Source of the DNA: Macrothele yani
Taxonomy: Eukaryota; Arthropoda; Arachnida; Araneae; Macrothelidae
Direction of reading: 5' to 3'
DNA: 64,000 nucleotides
Assembly: GCA_039090855.1 (NCBI GenBank)
Contig: CM077001.1
Location: forward strand, 119,786,922-119,850,921
Shown here: positions 9,670-19,297 of the stretch, piece after piece
Layout of the letters: the number at the start of each line of letters is the position of its first letter
Numbering within the stretch: position 1 is the first letter of the stretch
Notes under the pieces: generated by a model
Database searches by the model: none
What the model was told of the DNA's origin: nothing
Seen by the model: the letters and a program-made list of their open reading frames with translations, nothing else
Program-made: the position numbers and the translations under genes

Positions 9670-10256
9670 TTTTACAAAAGACGTACTAAAAAGATCGAAA
9701 AGAGATTTACTTTCAAGAAAATATTTGCATGAATGCTTTTTCAGATGTATGAAATGGAACAAGCTTGACGTTTTGACGAAAAAAAAAAAAATAGAGGGCT
9801 CGACTTCGGAAAGTTTCTGCAGTATCAGAAAACATCATAAAATCTTCTTGAGATTTCAAAACCAATGCTGAATTGCTGATACAATGATAATTTTTAGATA
9901 TGTTAGATTTATGCAACCCCAAAATAAAAAACCATGTGTAGATGTATTTTTTTCTACCGAGAGGGAATAATACTATGCAACAGGAGAAGTACGATACATG
10001 TGAACTACTCATATTCGCGCTTGCGTTTATATTGCTGACTCGGGGTACATTTTTCTAATCTAATCCTGAAGAAGAAAAGTTGTGTTCTTAAACGAAATGA
10101 TAAATAACCCGGCAGCATGAACGTTTCATTATTAAACATACGCATAACGAAAGAGTTGTACTCATAAAAGCCAATTTTTATCCTAGACCAAGTACAGTTT
10201 AATTACCAAGTATAGTCTTGTGTGATATACTTGGGTCAAGCAAAAATATTGATACG
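9670..10256. other. No recognised feature
   Basis: AT-rich sequence between the two TRIM copies. An overlapping pair of ~95-codon frames on both strands shows no recognisable protein similarity and low-complexity composition. Confidence 0.5.
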
Positions 10257-10260
10257 GTTT

Positions 10261-10822
10261 TGTGACGTGCCTGCCCAGCAGGACACACACGATATAAAGG
10301 CAGATAGCAGCGATAACGAAGAACGACTTATTCCGGAATGAGGGGACCCGGGTTCGAGACCCGTGATGGACAAAAATGACGGAGAAATTTACTTCGTTAT
10401 AATGACGCCCGAACTTTCCGGATGACCTGGCCGTTCAAAATCTCGCAAAGGTGTGATGTTATTTCCACACCGCGAGATAGGAAAAATAAGAGAATTCCTT
10501 CTCCAGCGCTTCAAATTATAAATGTGTGTGATGTTGCATTCCACACACCAGACTGGCTGGGAGTTATCAAGTGCACGTTCTACAGCGGATGGCTGCCTGC
10601 AACGACTCATGGTCACTGCTGACCCGTGGGCCATGCCCCGGCCCTCTTTCGGGGGGAGATGTGACGTGCCTGCCCAGAAGGACGCACACGATATAAAGGC
10701 AGATAGCAGCGATAACGGACGTCCGCGTACCTCAATTGGTAGACCGACTTATTCCGGAATGAAGGGACCCGAGTTCGAGCCCCGGCGTGGACAAAAATGA
10801 CAGAGAAATTTACTTCGTTATA
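10261..10822 (+). mobile_element. TRIM with tRNA-like LTRs, copy 2
   Basis: Second complete copy, flanked by a perfect 4-bp duplication GTTT (10257-10260 and 10823-10826). The 5' LTR (10261-10401, 141 bp) has lost ~22 bases covering the 5' acceptor strand and A box of the tRNA-like core; the 3' LTR (10660-10822, 163 bp) keeps it, with TACCTCAATTGG in the A-box position. The primer binding site is TGACGCCCGAAC (10403-10414), one change from copy 1. The polypurine tract is GGGGGGAGA (10651-10659). The LTR has a TATAAAGG motif upstream of the tRNA-like core. The internal region aligns throughout with copy 1. The LTRs differ more than in copy 1, so this insertion is older. Confidence 0.92.
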
Positions 10823-10829
10823 GTTTCGC

Positions 10830-11620
10830 TTTGTGAAGCATTTACTGACAGTAGCAGACCGACTTGAAACGTCTGTCCTTGAGCAGATGAAACCGGACTG
10901 GTAGCCCCATCAGTGGCTGGCAGTGTTGCGAACTTGAGAGAAAATTCGATAAATTTAAGGGATTTTTGGTTGGAGTTTTCGAGAAAAACATTGTTTCGGG
11001 ATTAGATACATTTTAAATGGTTGGTTTTTACGTTGTTATTTTTTCTTTACGATTTCAACGACTTTTTATATCAACAGTTTCAAGTATTTAAAATGCGGTT
11101 TTTGAATAAGAAGAATATCTTCTTCACTTTTCGCTGTTTCTGTAACACTAACAACAAATCTTGAAGCTCGTAGAATGCAATCCCCTTCCGCTTTTGCTTT
11201 TCTTCGGCACCGAAAGCTTAACCTTTTCCGCTCAGTTGCTCTGGGAGAAAGACAATTTCTGTGAATCCCTTAGGCCGTGAATATGACGGTGGAAATATTT
11301 TATCATTAAACCAAATCTTCTCCTTTTATCTAAATCAAAATATTATTAATTCATACCTGCAAAAGAAGAAAGTGTTTTTATTGCAAGATATAATTTCATC
11401 TTTAACTCTATAATTCATTTGTTATTATTTCCACCACATTTTGCGTAGCTTTTTTTTTTTTTTCTTTTTCGGCATTTAAAAATTGTTAATGTATTTCCTC
11501 CCTCTGATTATTCTGTTGAAGCCATATTATTAACAGAAGTGAGGAAATTGGAAGAATTGGTACATTTCTTTGTTAGAATTATTTTATTCAAATTCCAAAC
11601 AAATAAAAATAATTCACCAT
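10830..11620. other. No recognised feature (AT-rich)
   Basis: AT-rich DNA with a T-run near 11450; no gene, terminal repeat or RNA structure recognised. Confidence 0.5.
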
Positions 11621-11624
11621 TACA

Positions 11625-11830
11625 AAATTTTACTGGGAAACAGATAAGTAGAAAATTTTACATAATTTGAATCTTAATTTTAGGAACTTTATTGCACAAT
11701 TCGAAACATTTTACAGCTGATTTAGAGACTTTCAGAATGAGTGAGTTGGCAACACTTGAGATTGATCGTCTGTCAGTCGTTTGTTGGGTCTCGAGCAATA
11801 CACATGTGTTTTATTGTGACCAATATTTTT
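11625..11830 (+). repeat. Direct repeat A of a pair with 12510-12710
   Basis: Shared blocks with 12510-12710 include AAACAGATAAGTA, TTTCAGAATGAGT, CAACACT and ATCTCGAG/GTCTCGAG, in the same order and spacing. The two copies lie ~880 bases apart. They could be decayed LTRs or a local duplication; no primer binding site is evident between them. Confidence 0.5.
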
Positions 11831-12071
11831 TACGACCAATACACATGTGTTTTTTTCATTTATTTTCATTTTTCATGAAGCGATGGATCCTTCTTGCCAG
11901 CAGCTCTTCAATTTTTTATTGAGTACCGTATTTTCAGCATAGGATTTAATCATTTGCTTGCCTCAACCTGTTTTATATATCCATAAGTTTCAAGGTAATA
12001 CCAGCAGTCTTCCATGCTGTTGCAAGTTTCACAAACAGTAAAACATACGGTTTAAATAGTGCTCAAATTTC

Positions 12072-12150
12072 GGGTTACAGGGAAGGAACAGAGCTATCGC
12101 CGGAAGACAGATGCATCGCCCATGCTTCAACCGACAGTTAAGCCGCCCGG
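12072..12150 (-). repeat. Diverged SINE-1 fragment
   Basis: GGTTACAGGGAAGGAACAGA and the following CGCCGGAAGACAGA match the SINE body antisense (GGTTCCAGGGAAGGGAGAGA). The end GCTTCAACCGACAGTTAAGC may be the decayed tRNA-like head. Confidence 0.45.
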
Positions 12151-12270
12151 TGGAAAAAAATATTCAAGGTCTGCAGACGTATGAGAAGACCTAATGCCTG
12201 CCAGCTTAAAATATTCTACACCATAACAGGGCCACCTCCGAAGGGCTCATTCCACCTGAAAACTTTTTTT

Positions 12271-12320
12271 TATACCTGTGCCCTTATCAGTATTCGAATC
12301 CTGATAAGGGCACAGGTATA
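12271..12320. repeat. 50-bp palindrome
   Basis: Perfect 20-bp arms (12271-12290 and 12301-12320, arm TATACCTGTGCCCTTATCAG) around a 10-base centre TATTCGAATC that is itself nearly palindromic. This would extrude as a cruciform or fold as a hairpin on either strand. Confidence 0.9.
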
Positions 12321-12337
12321 TTACATAGTAGAAGAAA

Positions 12338-12392
12338 GAATTCTTATTAATTCCAGACGATTCCATACATCGTCTGGAATTAATAAGAATTC
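12338..12392. repeat. Second adjacent palindrome, 23-bp arms
   Basis: Perfect 23-bp arms 12338-12360 and 12370-12392, beginning GAATTCTTATTAATTCC, with a 9-base loop TTCCATACA. It lies only 17 bases from the palindrome at 12271-12320. Weaker complementarity extends outward. Confidence 0.9.
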
Positions 12393-12509
12393 CTTCTTTA
12401 AGCGTGGTTTGTCGGCTGACCCAGAAACCTAAGATTCCGTCCCAGCACTTTCTCAAGCAGAGAGGATATATGTTTTATTGCTATCTTTTTTTGAGTATTT
12501 CAGTGAGCG

Positions 12510-12710
12510 GTTTAACTGGCAAACAGATAAGTACAAAATCTAACATTATTTCAACCTTATTTTCAGGAACTTTTCTACACTTTTAGAAACTTTTCATAGC
12601 AAATTTAAAAACTTTCAGAATGAGTCATCTAGCAACACTGGTGGTCGGTCCTCTGCCGGTCGAGTGCTGGATCTCGAGAAATAATCACATGTTGTATTGT
12701 TCTCTTTTGT
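12510..12710 (+). repeat. Direct repeat B of a pair with 11625-11830
   Basis: See 11625-11830. Contains AAACAGATAAGTACAAAATC and TTTCAGAATGAGTCATC. Confidence 0.5.
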
Positions 12711-12899
12711 TGCGTTTTTCTGTCAGCGATTTCTAAGTACCGATATTATTCCAAAGAGACGTGCAAAAGTTGTATCTCTTAAAGATAACATCCACATCAA
12801 TGACTGTCAGAGTTACAGCAGTGGCTGTTTGTGTCAGGAAGTCGAGCGTCTCAAGGATAATTCCAGCCCACAATGAAACAGGATCAGTTTCACCCAAGT

Positions 12900-13650
12900 G
12901 TAAAGGAAAGTGCCGAATACGAAAAACAAAGAGAAGAATCGACAAATTATTGCTGCAATACAGTTTAATAAATCCTCAGAAAACAAGCAAAGATTTTTAG
13001 GAGCCTGTGCAGCTGGAAGGGTTGTTATTGTTATTGATTCCCCTGCTGTGGACATAGGTGCCAGCAGGGGAATCTTAAAAATGCAGATTTCCCTGCTGTG
13101 GAACCTTGAAAAATGGAAAGCTAGCTCCTGATGTCGAGTCATGACGTTAGACCAGCAAAGATTGCAGGGGAATCTTGAAAAATGCAGATTCCCTTGCTGT
13201 GGACATAAAGTGCCGACCGAATACGAAAACAACGAGAAGAATCGACAAATTATTGCTGCAATACAGTTTAATAAATCCTCGGAAAACAAGCAAAGATTTT
13301 CAGGAGCCTGTGCAGCTGGAAGGGTTGTTATTGATTCCCCTGCTATGGACATGGGTGCCAGCAGGGGAATCTCAAAAATGCAGATTCCCCTGCTGTGGAA
13401 TCTTGAAAAATGGAAAGCTAGCTCCTCATGTCGAGTCATGACGTTAGACAAGCAAAGATTGCGGGGGAATCTTGAAAAATGCAGATTCCCCTGCTGTGGA
13501 CATAAAGTGCCGAATACGAAAACAACGAGAAGAATCAACAAATTATTGCTGCAATACAGTTTAATAAATCCTCAGAAATCAAGCAAAGATTTTCAAGAAC
13601 CTGTGCAGCTGGAGGGGTTGTTATTGATTCCCCTGCTGTGGACATAGGCT
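12900..13650. repeat. Tandem repeat, ~300-bp unit, ~2.5 copies, hairpin-rich
   Basis: Unit starts (AAGTGCCGAATACGAAAA-like) recur near 12908, 13208 and 13506. Within each unit GCAGGGGAATCT and AGATTCCCCTGC face each other, forming hairpins of up to 14 bp (for example 13360-13398). Because units stay in register with few stops, long frames are open on both strands (235 codons on minus, 168 on plus). Their repeated peptides resemble no family I know, so I do not call a gene. Confidence 0.8.
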
Positions 13651-13659
13651 TCCTGAATT

Positions 13660-14154
13660 ATATAGGAAGAACAGCGAGATTAAAAATTACCAGTTAAAAA
13701 AATCAGCTGTTAACCGTTGCTATGCGAAAAAAAAGGGGGATTGTCATGGAAAACACTGAACAAAGACTGGAGTACTGAAGATTGGAAAACGAAAGTTCGT
13801 ACCTACAAATTAACTTTTCATTTACATCTACATCAATACCATTGTTAAATGAACCCTATAATATTTGGAGCCTTGATCAGACTGCAAATCATCCATCCCG
13901 GAAATTGCTTTTAGGGATTTTCTACTTCTAGTAAACCTGAAAGTCTTGTCTTTATTAAGAGAATAATGAACCCTGATAAATATGATATATTGATATGCTA
14001 TATATCAGCATATATTGATATCCTGATATTCTCTAACACAAATGAATTATTGCAACATCACCGTGCACCTCATGCGAGAAGATTTCTACCAAAACTGGGG
14101 GATCACGAGAACGGTGTTATGATTATACAAAATATTTCAAGTATAATCTGTATA
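13660..14154. other. No recognised feature
   Basis: AT-rich sequence with short TATATC repeats near 13980-14030; nothing else seen. Confidence 0.45.
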
Positions 14155-14156
14155 TA

Positions 14157-15363
14157 CACTATACTGACAAAAGTCACCGGACACACCGTTAAAAGCAAAA
14201 GAACGGATCCGCTGCGTTGTTAAGATGCGCGGTACAGTTGCAAACAGTATAAAAACAAGCTCGCAGCTAACCGCCATCATATCACACTGTGAGGTTGACT
14301 AAAAATGTCGCGCCGGAGGAAAACTGACTTTGGGAGAGAAAAGATTGTTGGCTGTTATAGTAGTGAGTTGTCCATAAGATACCCCGAGAGGTGTTTAAAA
14401 ATACCCATGTCAACTGTTTCGGATGTACTGAATAAGTGAAAGACCCATGGCGTGCCTCAAGCAGCAAAACGTACCGGAAGAGCAAAGAAAATCAGTGATA
14501 GAGGACGTCGAAGTCTCAGGAGGATCGTTGTAACGATTGACGGAGTATTGCGCTAAACCTCAGAGTACAGGTGAGTAAAAATGCTGGAATCTCGGTATGT
14601 ACACGTACCATTAGCAGAGAATTTCATACCATGGGTTACCGTGGTCGTGCGACTGCTCATAAGCCTTTCATCTCCACTCGGAATTCTACTCGTCGTTTAG
14701 CATGGTGTAAAGAACATTTACCGTGGACCGTAGATCAATGGAAACGGTCTTATGGACTGATGAATCCAGATATGGATATAGCCGGGGGAACGCTATTTAC
14801 CACAGTGTATTGTTCCTACGGTCAAGTTTTGAGCTGGCAGTGTACTCGCGAGGGGATGTTTTTCGTGTTATGGTCCCGGCATATTGGTTATCATGTACAA
14901 ACCTGTTAACCAGTACGTCTACCTCGATATTCTGGACAGTTATGACCTACCAACTCTCTGGCAATACTATGGAACCGAGCCTTGTTGGTACCAGCAGGAT
15001 AATGCACCGAGCCATAAAGCAAGGACTGTTACTGTGTGGTTTAACGATAATTCCGTATCGTGTATGGACTGGCCAGCACAGAGCCCTGATCTTAATCCCA
15101 TAGAGCCCTTATGGGAGGAATTAGAGCGCCGCATAAGAAGTTTGGTACCAAGACCTACTACTAAGCAACAGTTAGTGGCAGGATTATGTACTGAGTGGAA
15201 GCGCATACCTATCGCTGTGTTCCCAAACCTTGTCGAAAGCATATCTCGAAGAGTCAGTGCATGCATTAAGGCCAAAGGTGGACCAACACCGTACTAATGT
15301 ATATCAATAAATGCTATGTTGTGTTTCTCTTCTATGTGTCCGATGACTGTTGTTAATATAGTG
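14157..15363 (+). mobile_element. Tc1-like transposon, family B copy 1 (1207 bp)
   Basis: Terminal inverted repeats: 14157 starts CACTATACTGACAAAAGTCA and the right end carries the inverse (TGACTGTTGTTAATATAGTG, ending 15363). Left TA is intact (14155-14156); the right duplication reads CA, a likely point change. A sister copy lies at 39470-40899. Confidence 0.9.
14305..15297 (+). pseudogene. Tc1-like transposase pseudogene
   Basis: The reading begins at ATG 14305 (MSRRRKTDFGREKIVG), giving the DNA-binding half, and ends GGPTPY at 15297, matching the end of the sister copy at 40833. It is broken into at least three frames: 14571-14909, 14723-15103 and 14884-15297. The first catalytic Asp is in VLWTDESRYGY (second frame). 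The second is in WYQQDNAPSHKA and the Glu in [14 protein letters not shown] (third frame), so the DD34E residues themselves survive. Multiple frameshifts and stops make it non-functional. Antisense frames across 14967-15275 are shadows. Confidence 0.88.
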
Positions 15364-15439
15364 CATATACTGTACAGATGATTCACTCATGTATCTTTCG
15401 CTGATAAATCAGTAGTTGCTCAGAGAGGGTAAGTCTGTG

Positions 15440-15840
15440 CAACAGTATTAACATTACCAACCAAGTATTTCAGCTGTCCAAAGGTGGTCAGTTCTTCTAG
15501 CAATATGTCCAGCAGATTTCCGCTTAGGGGCTTTATTCTGATCATGATAACATGAGTTCTTGCCATTCTCCTGATCCATGAGTTCTCCTTTTATCTTTCC
15601 TGGTTATTTCAGGCATGCATCTCTCCATACTACCTTAAGTAGTTTTCAGCCACTGAATGTCTTTTTTAGTTAAGGTCCATGTCTCTGAGCCATGAGTAAG
15701 AGCTGGAAGGATGCTTTAATGTAACAATTTTCCTTTAAGACATAATGGTATGTTGCTCTTAAAAACTCTGCTGTTTCTTAAAAACGCTCTCCAACCAAGT
15801 TTGGCACACTTGTCATCTGCAAGTTTATATTAGTTAGCGG
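15440..15840 (-). pseudogene. RTE-like LINE 3' fragment
   Basis: The plus-strand stretch TCTTTTTTAGTTAAGGTCCA and GAGTAAGAGCTGGAAGGATG parallels 32800-32960 in the LINE at 32409-35540, so the minus strand encodes a decayed piece of the region after the reverse transcriptase (the AETWTLAKRDIQRLQ segment). It is a 5'-truncated, frame-disrupted relic. Confidence 0.65.
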
Positions 15841-16167
15841 TGGCACCCTGAATAAATTTGTTGCAACGGCACTGTTTATGCAGTTACAACAAATCTATTC
15901 ATAACAATAACCAAAATGTAACAGAAATAACGTTTGAACAAAGAATTTAAACATGAAAGAAAGTATTTTAACAATCAGAGAAATGTAAAAACAAACAAAA
16001 AAGTTTAAGATTGACATGAAAATGTTCTTTTTTTAATTTTTGAATGTTGCATAAATTTTAAAATAAAATGGGAAGCAGACAAAACTTTTATTTATTAAGG
16101 AGGAAGAACACTGAATAGAAACAGTTGAAACCGCTGTTTCAAAATTATCAAACAAGTTTTACAAAAA

Positions 16168-16170
<3 letters not shown>

Positions 16171-16222
<52 letters not shown>
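16171..16222. repeat. Microsatellite (CA)n followed by (GA)n
   Basis: A run of CA dinucleotides passes into GA dinucleotides. The flanking 15860-16430 is AT-rich with no recognised feature. Confidence 0.95.
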
Positions 16223-16224
<2 letters not shown>

Positions 16225-16583
16225 AATCTGCATAAAACAGGTAGACAAGTGTTAAGAAGTTATCATGCTCCGAAAGAATACTGAATAGAAATAATGCCAC
16301 CGAAAAAGGTTTGCCAATGCAAAGTAATGTTACAAGACAGAAATGTTATTTCACATTTTCCTCTCCTATACTCTTACGATAACAGACAGGGACACAGAAA
16401 AGAAATATTAGGGAAAATGATGTAAAGAAATGAACGTGAAGAAAAGGTTGCACGATGTTGGATACGTTTCTGAAAAAATTAGTTTGGCCCTTAAAAGGGC
16501 CTTTTTGTTTAGTGTCTTTTCTTATGTTTTCTTGTCAGTCGTCCTAGGAAGCAGTACTGCTGGGATATTTGAAAGAACACCAC

Positions 16584-16805
16584 CTTGTTATCTCTGGCAG
16601 CATTTCCAGCTAACTCAAGAACTTCAGCAGCCAAGTACTCCAAGATAGCTGCAAGGTAAACTGGTGTGCCAGCTCTCACACGTCCTGCATAATTTCCTTT
16701 TCTCAGGAGACGGTGAATACGTACCCCTGGAAATTGCAAACCGGCAGGGCTAGACCTAGTTTTTAACTTTCCCTTAACCTTGCCTCCTTTCCCACGGCCA
16801 GATAT
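16584..16805 (-). pseudogene. Histone H2A fragment (truncated pseudogene)
   Basis: Minus-strand translation gives [12 protein letters not shown], then [25 protein letters not shown]-like [14 protein letters not shown] and [11 protein letters not shown]: the N-terminal tail and most of the histone fold of H2A, which packs DNA with H2B in the nucleosome. Similarity stops abruptly at the ARDNK position, about residue 75 of ~125, and the next bases are GTGGTG. The initiator Met is replaced by ATA (Ile). PVGRIHR is changed to PGVRIHR, and NYAERV to NYAGRV, which loses an acidic-patch Glu. It is most likely a truncated, decaying copy. The GT directly after AAG could instead mark an exon boundary, but I found no continuing exon leftward. 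Confidence 0.85.
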
Positions 16806-17067
16806 GTTTTCTTCAGTACAAATGTTTAGACTGTTAAATGGAAAGACCAAACTCCTCTAATATGTGAAGATTGTGTTCCCTAAAATTACTTTAAATACAC
16901 AGGAGTATGTGGTGAAGCGTCACAACCAATGGTAAATTTCTTTTAATTTGATTCGCCGCACAGACAACAAATAGAAAGCAGACTCTGGAACGAAGACAGA
17001 GCAATTTTTTGTTTCAATGACAGGAAATTTTAATGAAAGCCAATGTCATCTTTTCATCCTTTCCAGA

Positions 17068-17114
17068 GTTAAATCTTTTCATCCTTTACAGAGCAAAGGA
17101 TGAAAAGATTTAAC
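17068..17114. repeat. Perfect 20-bp inverted repeat (hairpin)
   Basis: Arms GTTAAATCTTTTCATCCTTT (17068-17087) and its exact reverse complement (17095-17114), loop ACAGAGC. A partial extra copy of the left arm (TCTTTTCATCCTTTCC) precedes it at ~17049, suggesting local duplication and inversion. Confidence 0.85.
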
Positions 17115-17119
17115 AGCAT

Positions 17120-17830
17120 TCCATACTTGAATTAGAAAAAAATAAACCGGGGCTCAAGTTGTGGCACACATTTCCGAGAACAATCATTTCATGAAAAGGT
17201 GAACAGGAAGAAACACATTTTTTGTTGACAATAAGGAATAACCTAAAATATTGCTCCACCCACTCACAGCTACTTGCTACTTGCCAATATCTACCTATAT
17301 CACACAATGTTGATGTAACTTCGTACTGAATTCTGAAAAGTGAGAACGAGAGAGCTTTAAGGGAGGATGGGAAAATGCAGGCATTCCGTTCTTTGCTGCT
17401 ATTGATAGTTCACTGTTCATTCCCCGCTTTTTGACATTAGCCACCATACCAGGAAATGTATGCTATGACACACTGCTGCAGGACGTCGTGACATTACAGT
17501 AAAGAATCATTTACAGGAAATCACGAATTTCGTTCATTTTTCCCGTCCTCGGATCGTTATGATTTTTTTATTCCGAAAATAAGAGGCATTAGATCAAATG
17601 CCGGGACATATATATCCTCATTTTGCCTCTACTTTCATTTAAAAAAATCACCGAAATCCCCGGGTGATCAACTGTAAGGTCCCCTTGTCAGTTCACTTAT
17701 ATGGCAATCGAAATATTTACATTAAATTACATAATGAAAACCTGACCAATCAAGATTATAATCGAACGTATGATTTTCTATACTAAGTAAACAAACTAAA
17801 TCAGTATTAACTGACTTAGGACGCATTGAG
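17120..17830. other. No recognised feature
   Basis: Mostly AT-rich, with only short spurious frames between the hairpin and the Tc1 relic. Confidence 0.45.
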
Positions 17831-17839
17831 GCCCTAGAA

Positions 17840-19144
17840 GGTTTTCCGAGGCACACTTACCCATTCAGACTGAAGCAGAACACGGAAGTCCCGGAGATAA
17901 TATATCTGTGGGTTGGCATGTCGAACCTGTCGATCCAAATAGTCCCACTAGTGCTTTATGGGAATGAGATCGGGCGATTTCTCTGAGCATGGGAGAACGG
18001 AGACATCGCTGTCGTGTTCCTGGAACCAGTCACGCACCTCCTTAGTGACATGGCAGGGCGCATTGTTCTGTTGGTAGACACCATCACCACCAGGATAAAC
18101 GCCCAACATCAAGGAATGTAAGTGCTCAACGAAGATGCACAGGTAGCCATTGGCGTTCAGGGACCCATCCAGTGGTACCATCGGTCGCCGCTCATACCTA
18201 GAAAACATTCCCCAGACATGCGCACTGCCACCGCCGGCCTGTACTTGACCGACAAACGTACCCGGGTGTTGGTTCTCGTGTGTCTGACGTCATATCCGCC
18301 ACCGCACGTCACTTCTGTGGAGTAGAAACATCGTCTCGTCGGGGAAGGCAACCTTTTCACACGCTTCCACACTGTAAAAAAAATTGTAGATTTTACGGTT
18401 TTAAACCGTTTTCCAGGGTGCCAACACAAAACCGTAAAATCTACAGTTTTATGCCGTGTTGGAGCAACGCTATAGCTTTGCTCCAACACCGCATTTAATG
18501 AAGAAAACAGCACAGACTTTGGCTGGAGTCAGTCACAGTCCAAATAATCACAAAAACACAAAAATTTGGCTGGAACGAATGTGTTGATTGTGTTGGAGCA
18601 AAGCTATAGCTTTGCTCCAACACGGCATAAAACTGTAGATTTTACGGTTTTGTGTTGGCACCCTGGAAAACGGTTTAAAACCGTAAAATCTACAGAATTT
18701 TTTTACAGTGCACTATCCAATGACAGAAGTCCCGTGTGAACTGCAGGGGTCGTTGCCGATAGACCTGGGTTAACAGGGGGGGGGGGAGCTTGACGCAGTG
18801 TCGACTCCGGAGACCCATGCGTAAGAGGGTTCGCTCTACTCTTATCGGGAGGCACGTACCTGGGTGCCCCAGTTTGCATTTGCGTGGTCAATTGCTGCAC
18901 TGTTGCTCGTTGATTGCCCTTTACGGAGGCGACGTTCTTCTCTGGGGTTGATGGCTTTTGGGGCTCCACAGTTATGACGTCGGAAAGTATTTGGTGTGCC
19001 AGCGGTCCATTCTTCGTACACCCTTACTACAGCACCTCGTGAACGGCCCACGAAGTCTACTGTTTCTGAGATGCTTCCACCCTTGGCGCGGTAACCGATG
19101 ATCATTCCTTTTTGAACGTCCGTCAAATCACTACCTCTGCCCAT
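17840..19144 (-). pseudogene. Tc1-like transposase pseudogene interrupted by a MITE
   Basis: The minus-strand reading starts at 19144 (MGRGSDLTDVQKGMIIGYRA, helix-turn-helix start) and runs leftward to about 17840, where it fades without a clear end. A 341-bp CACTG-ended MITE (18370-18710) splits it just before the first catalytic block, VAFPDETMFLLHRSD, which is readable in one frame. The second block reads GVYQQNNAPCHV, so the catalytic Asp is Asn. The last reads SPDLIPIKH followed by a stop, so the Glu is Lys. With those changes plus frameshifts it cannot be active. Its N-terminus is close to the neighbouring element at 19444 (QKGMIIG-type start), so the two are related families lying in opposite orientation. 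Terminal inverted repeats were not identified. Confidence 0.8.
18370..18710. mobile_element. CACTG-ended MITE with ~125-bp inverted arms
   Basis: Both ends start CACTGTAAAAAAA, followed by CTGTAGATTTTACGG-type sequence, then CCAGGGTGCCAACACAAAAC and GTGTTGGAGCAAAGCTATAG. The whole arm is repeated in inverse with few changes, separated by ~90 bases. Flanking CA (18368-18369 and 18711-18712) suggests a 2-bp duplication. It carries no transposase. Ends and short duplication fit the CACTA/CMC group, but that is inference. Confidence 0.85.
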
Positions 19145-19297
19145 TGTACTCACATTACGCCCTATGGCTCATCTGTACTGGAAGGCAGCTCATATCTCCG
19201 TGTGTTTGACCTTGTCAAGTTCACTATGCGAGGCACCTGGGCGGATACGCCGTGATTCCGCGGATGGTCATGTTATTCTAATACAACCGTGTATATA

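Noticed and set aside
12834..13541. 235-codon minus-strand frame
   Set aside because: It spans the 300-bp tandem repeat; its peptide repeats follow the DNA repeats, and the opposite strand is open too.
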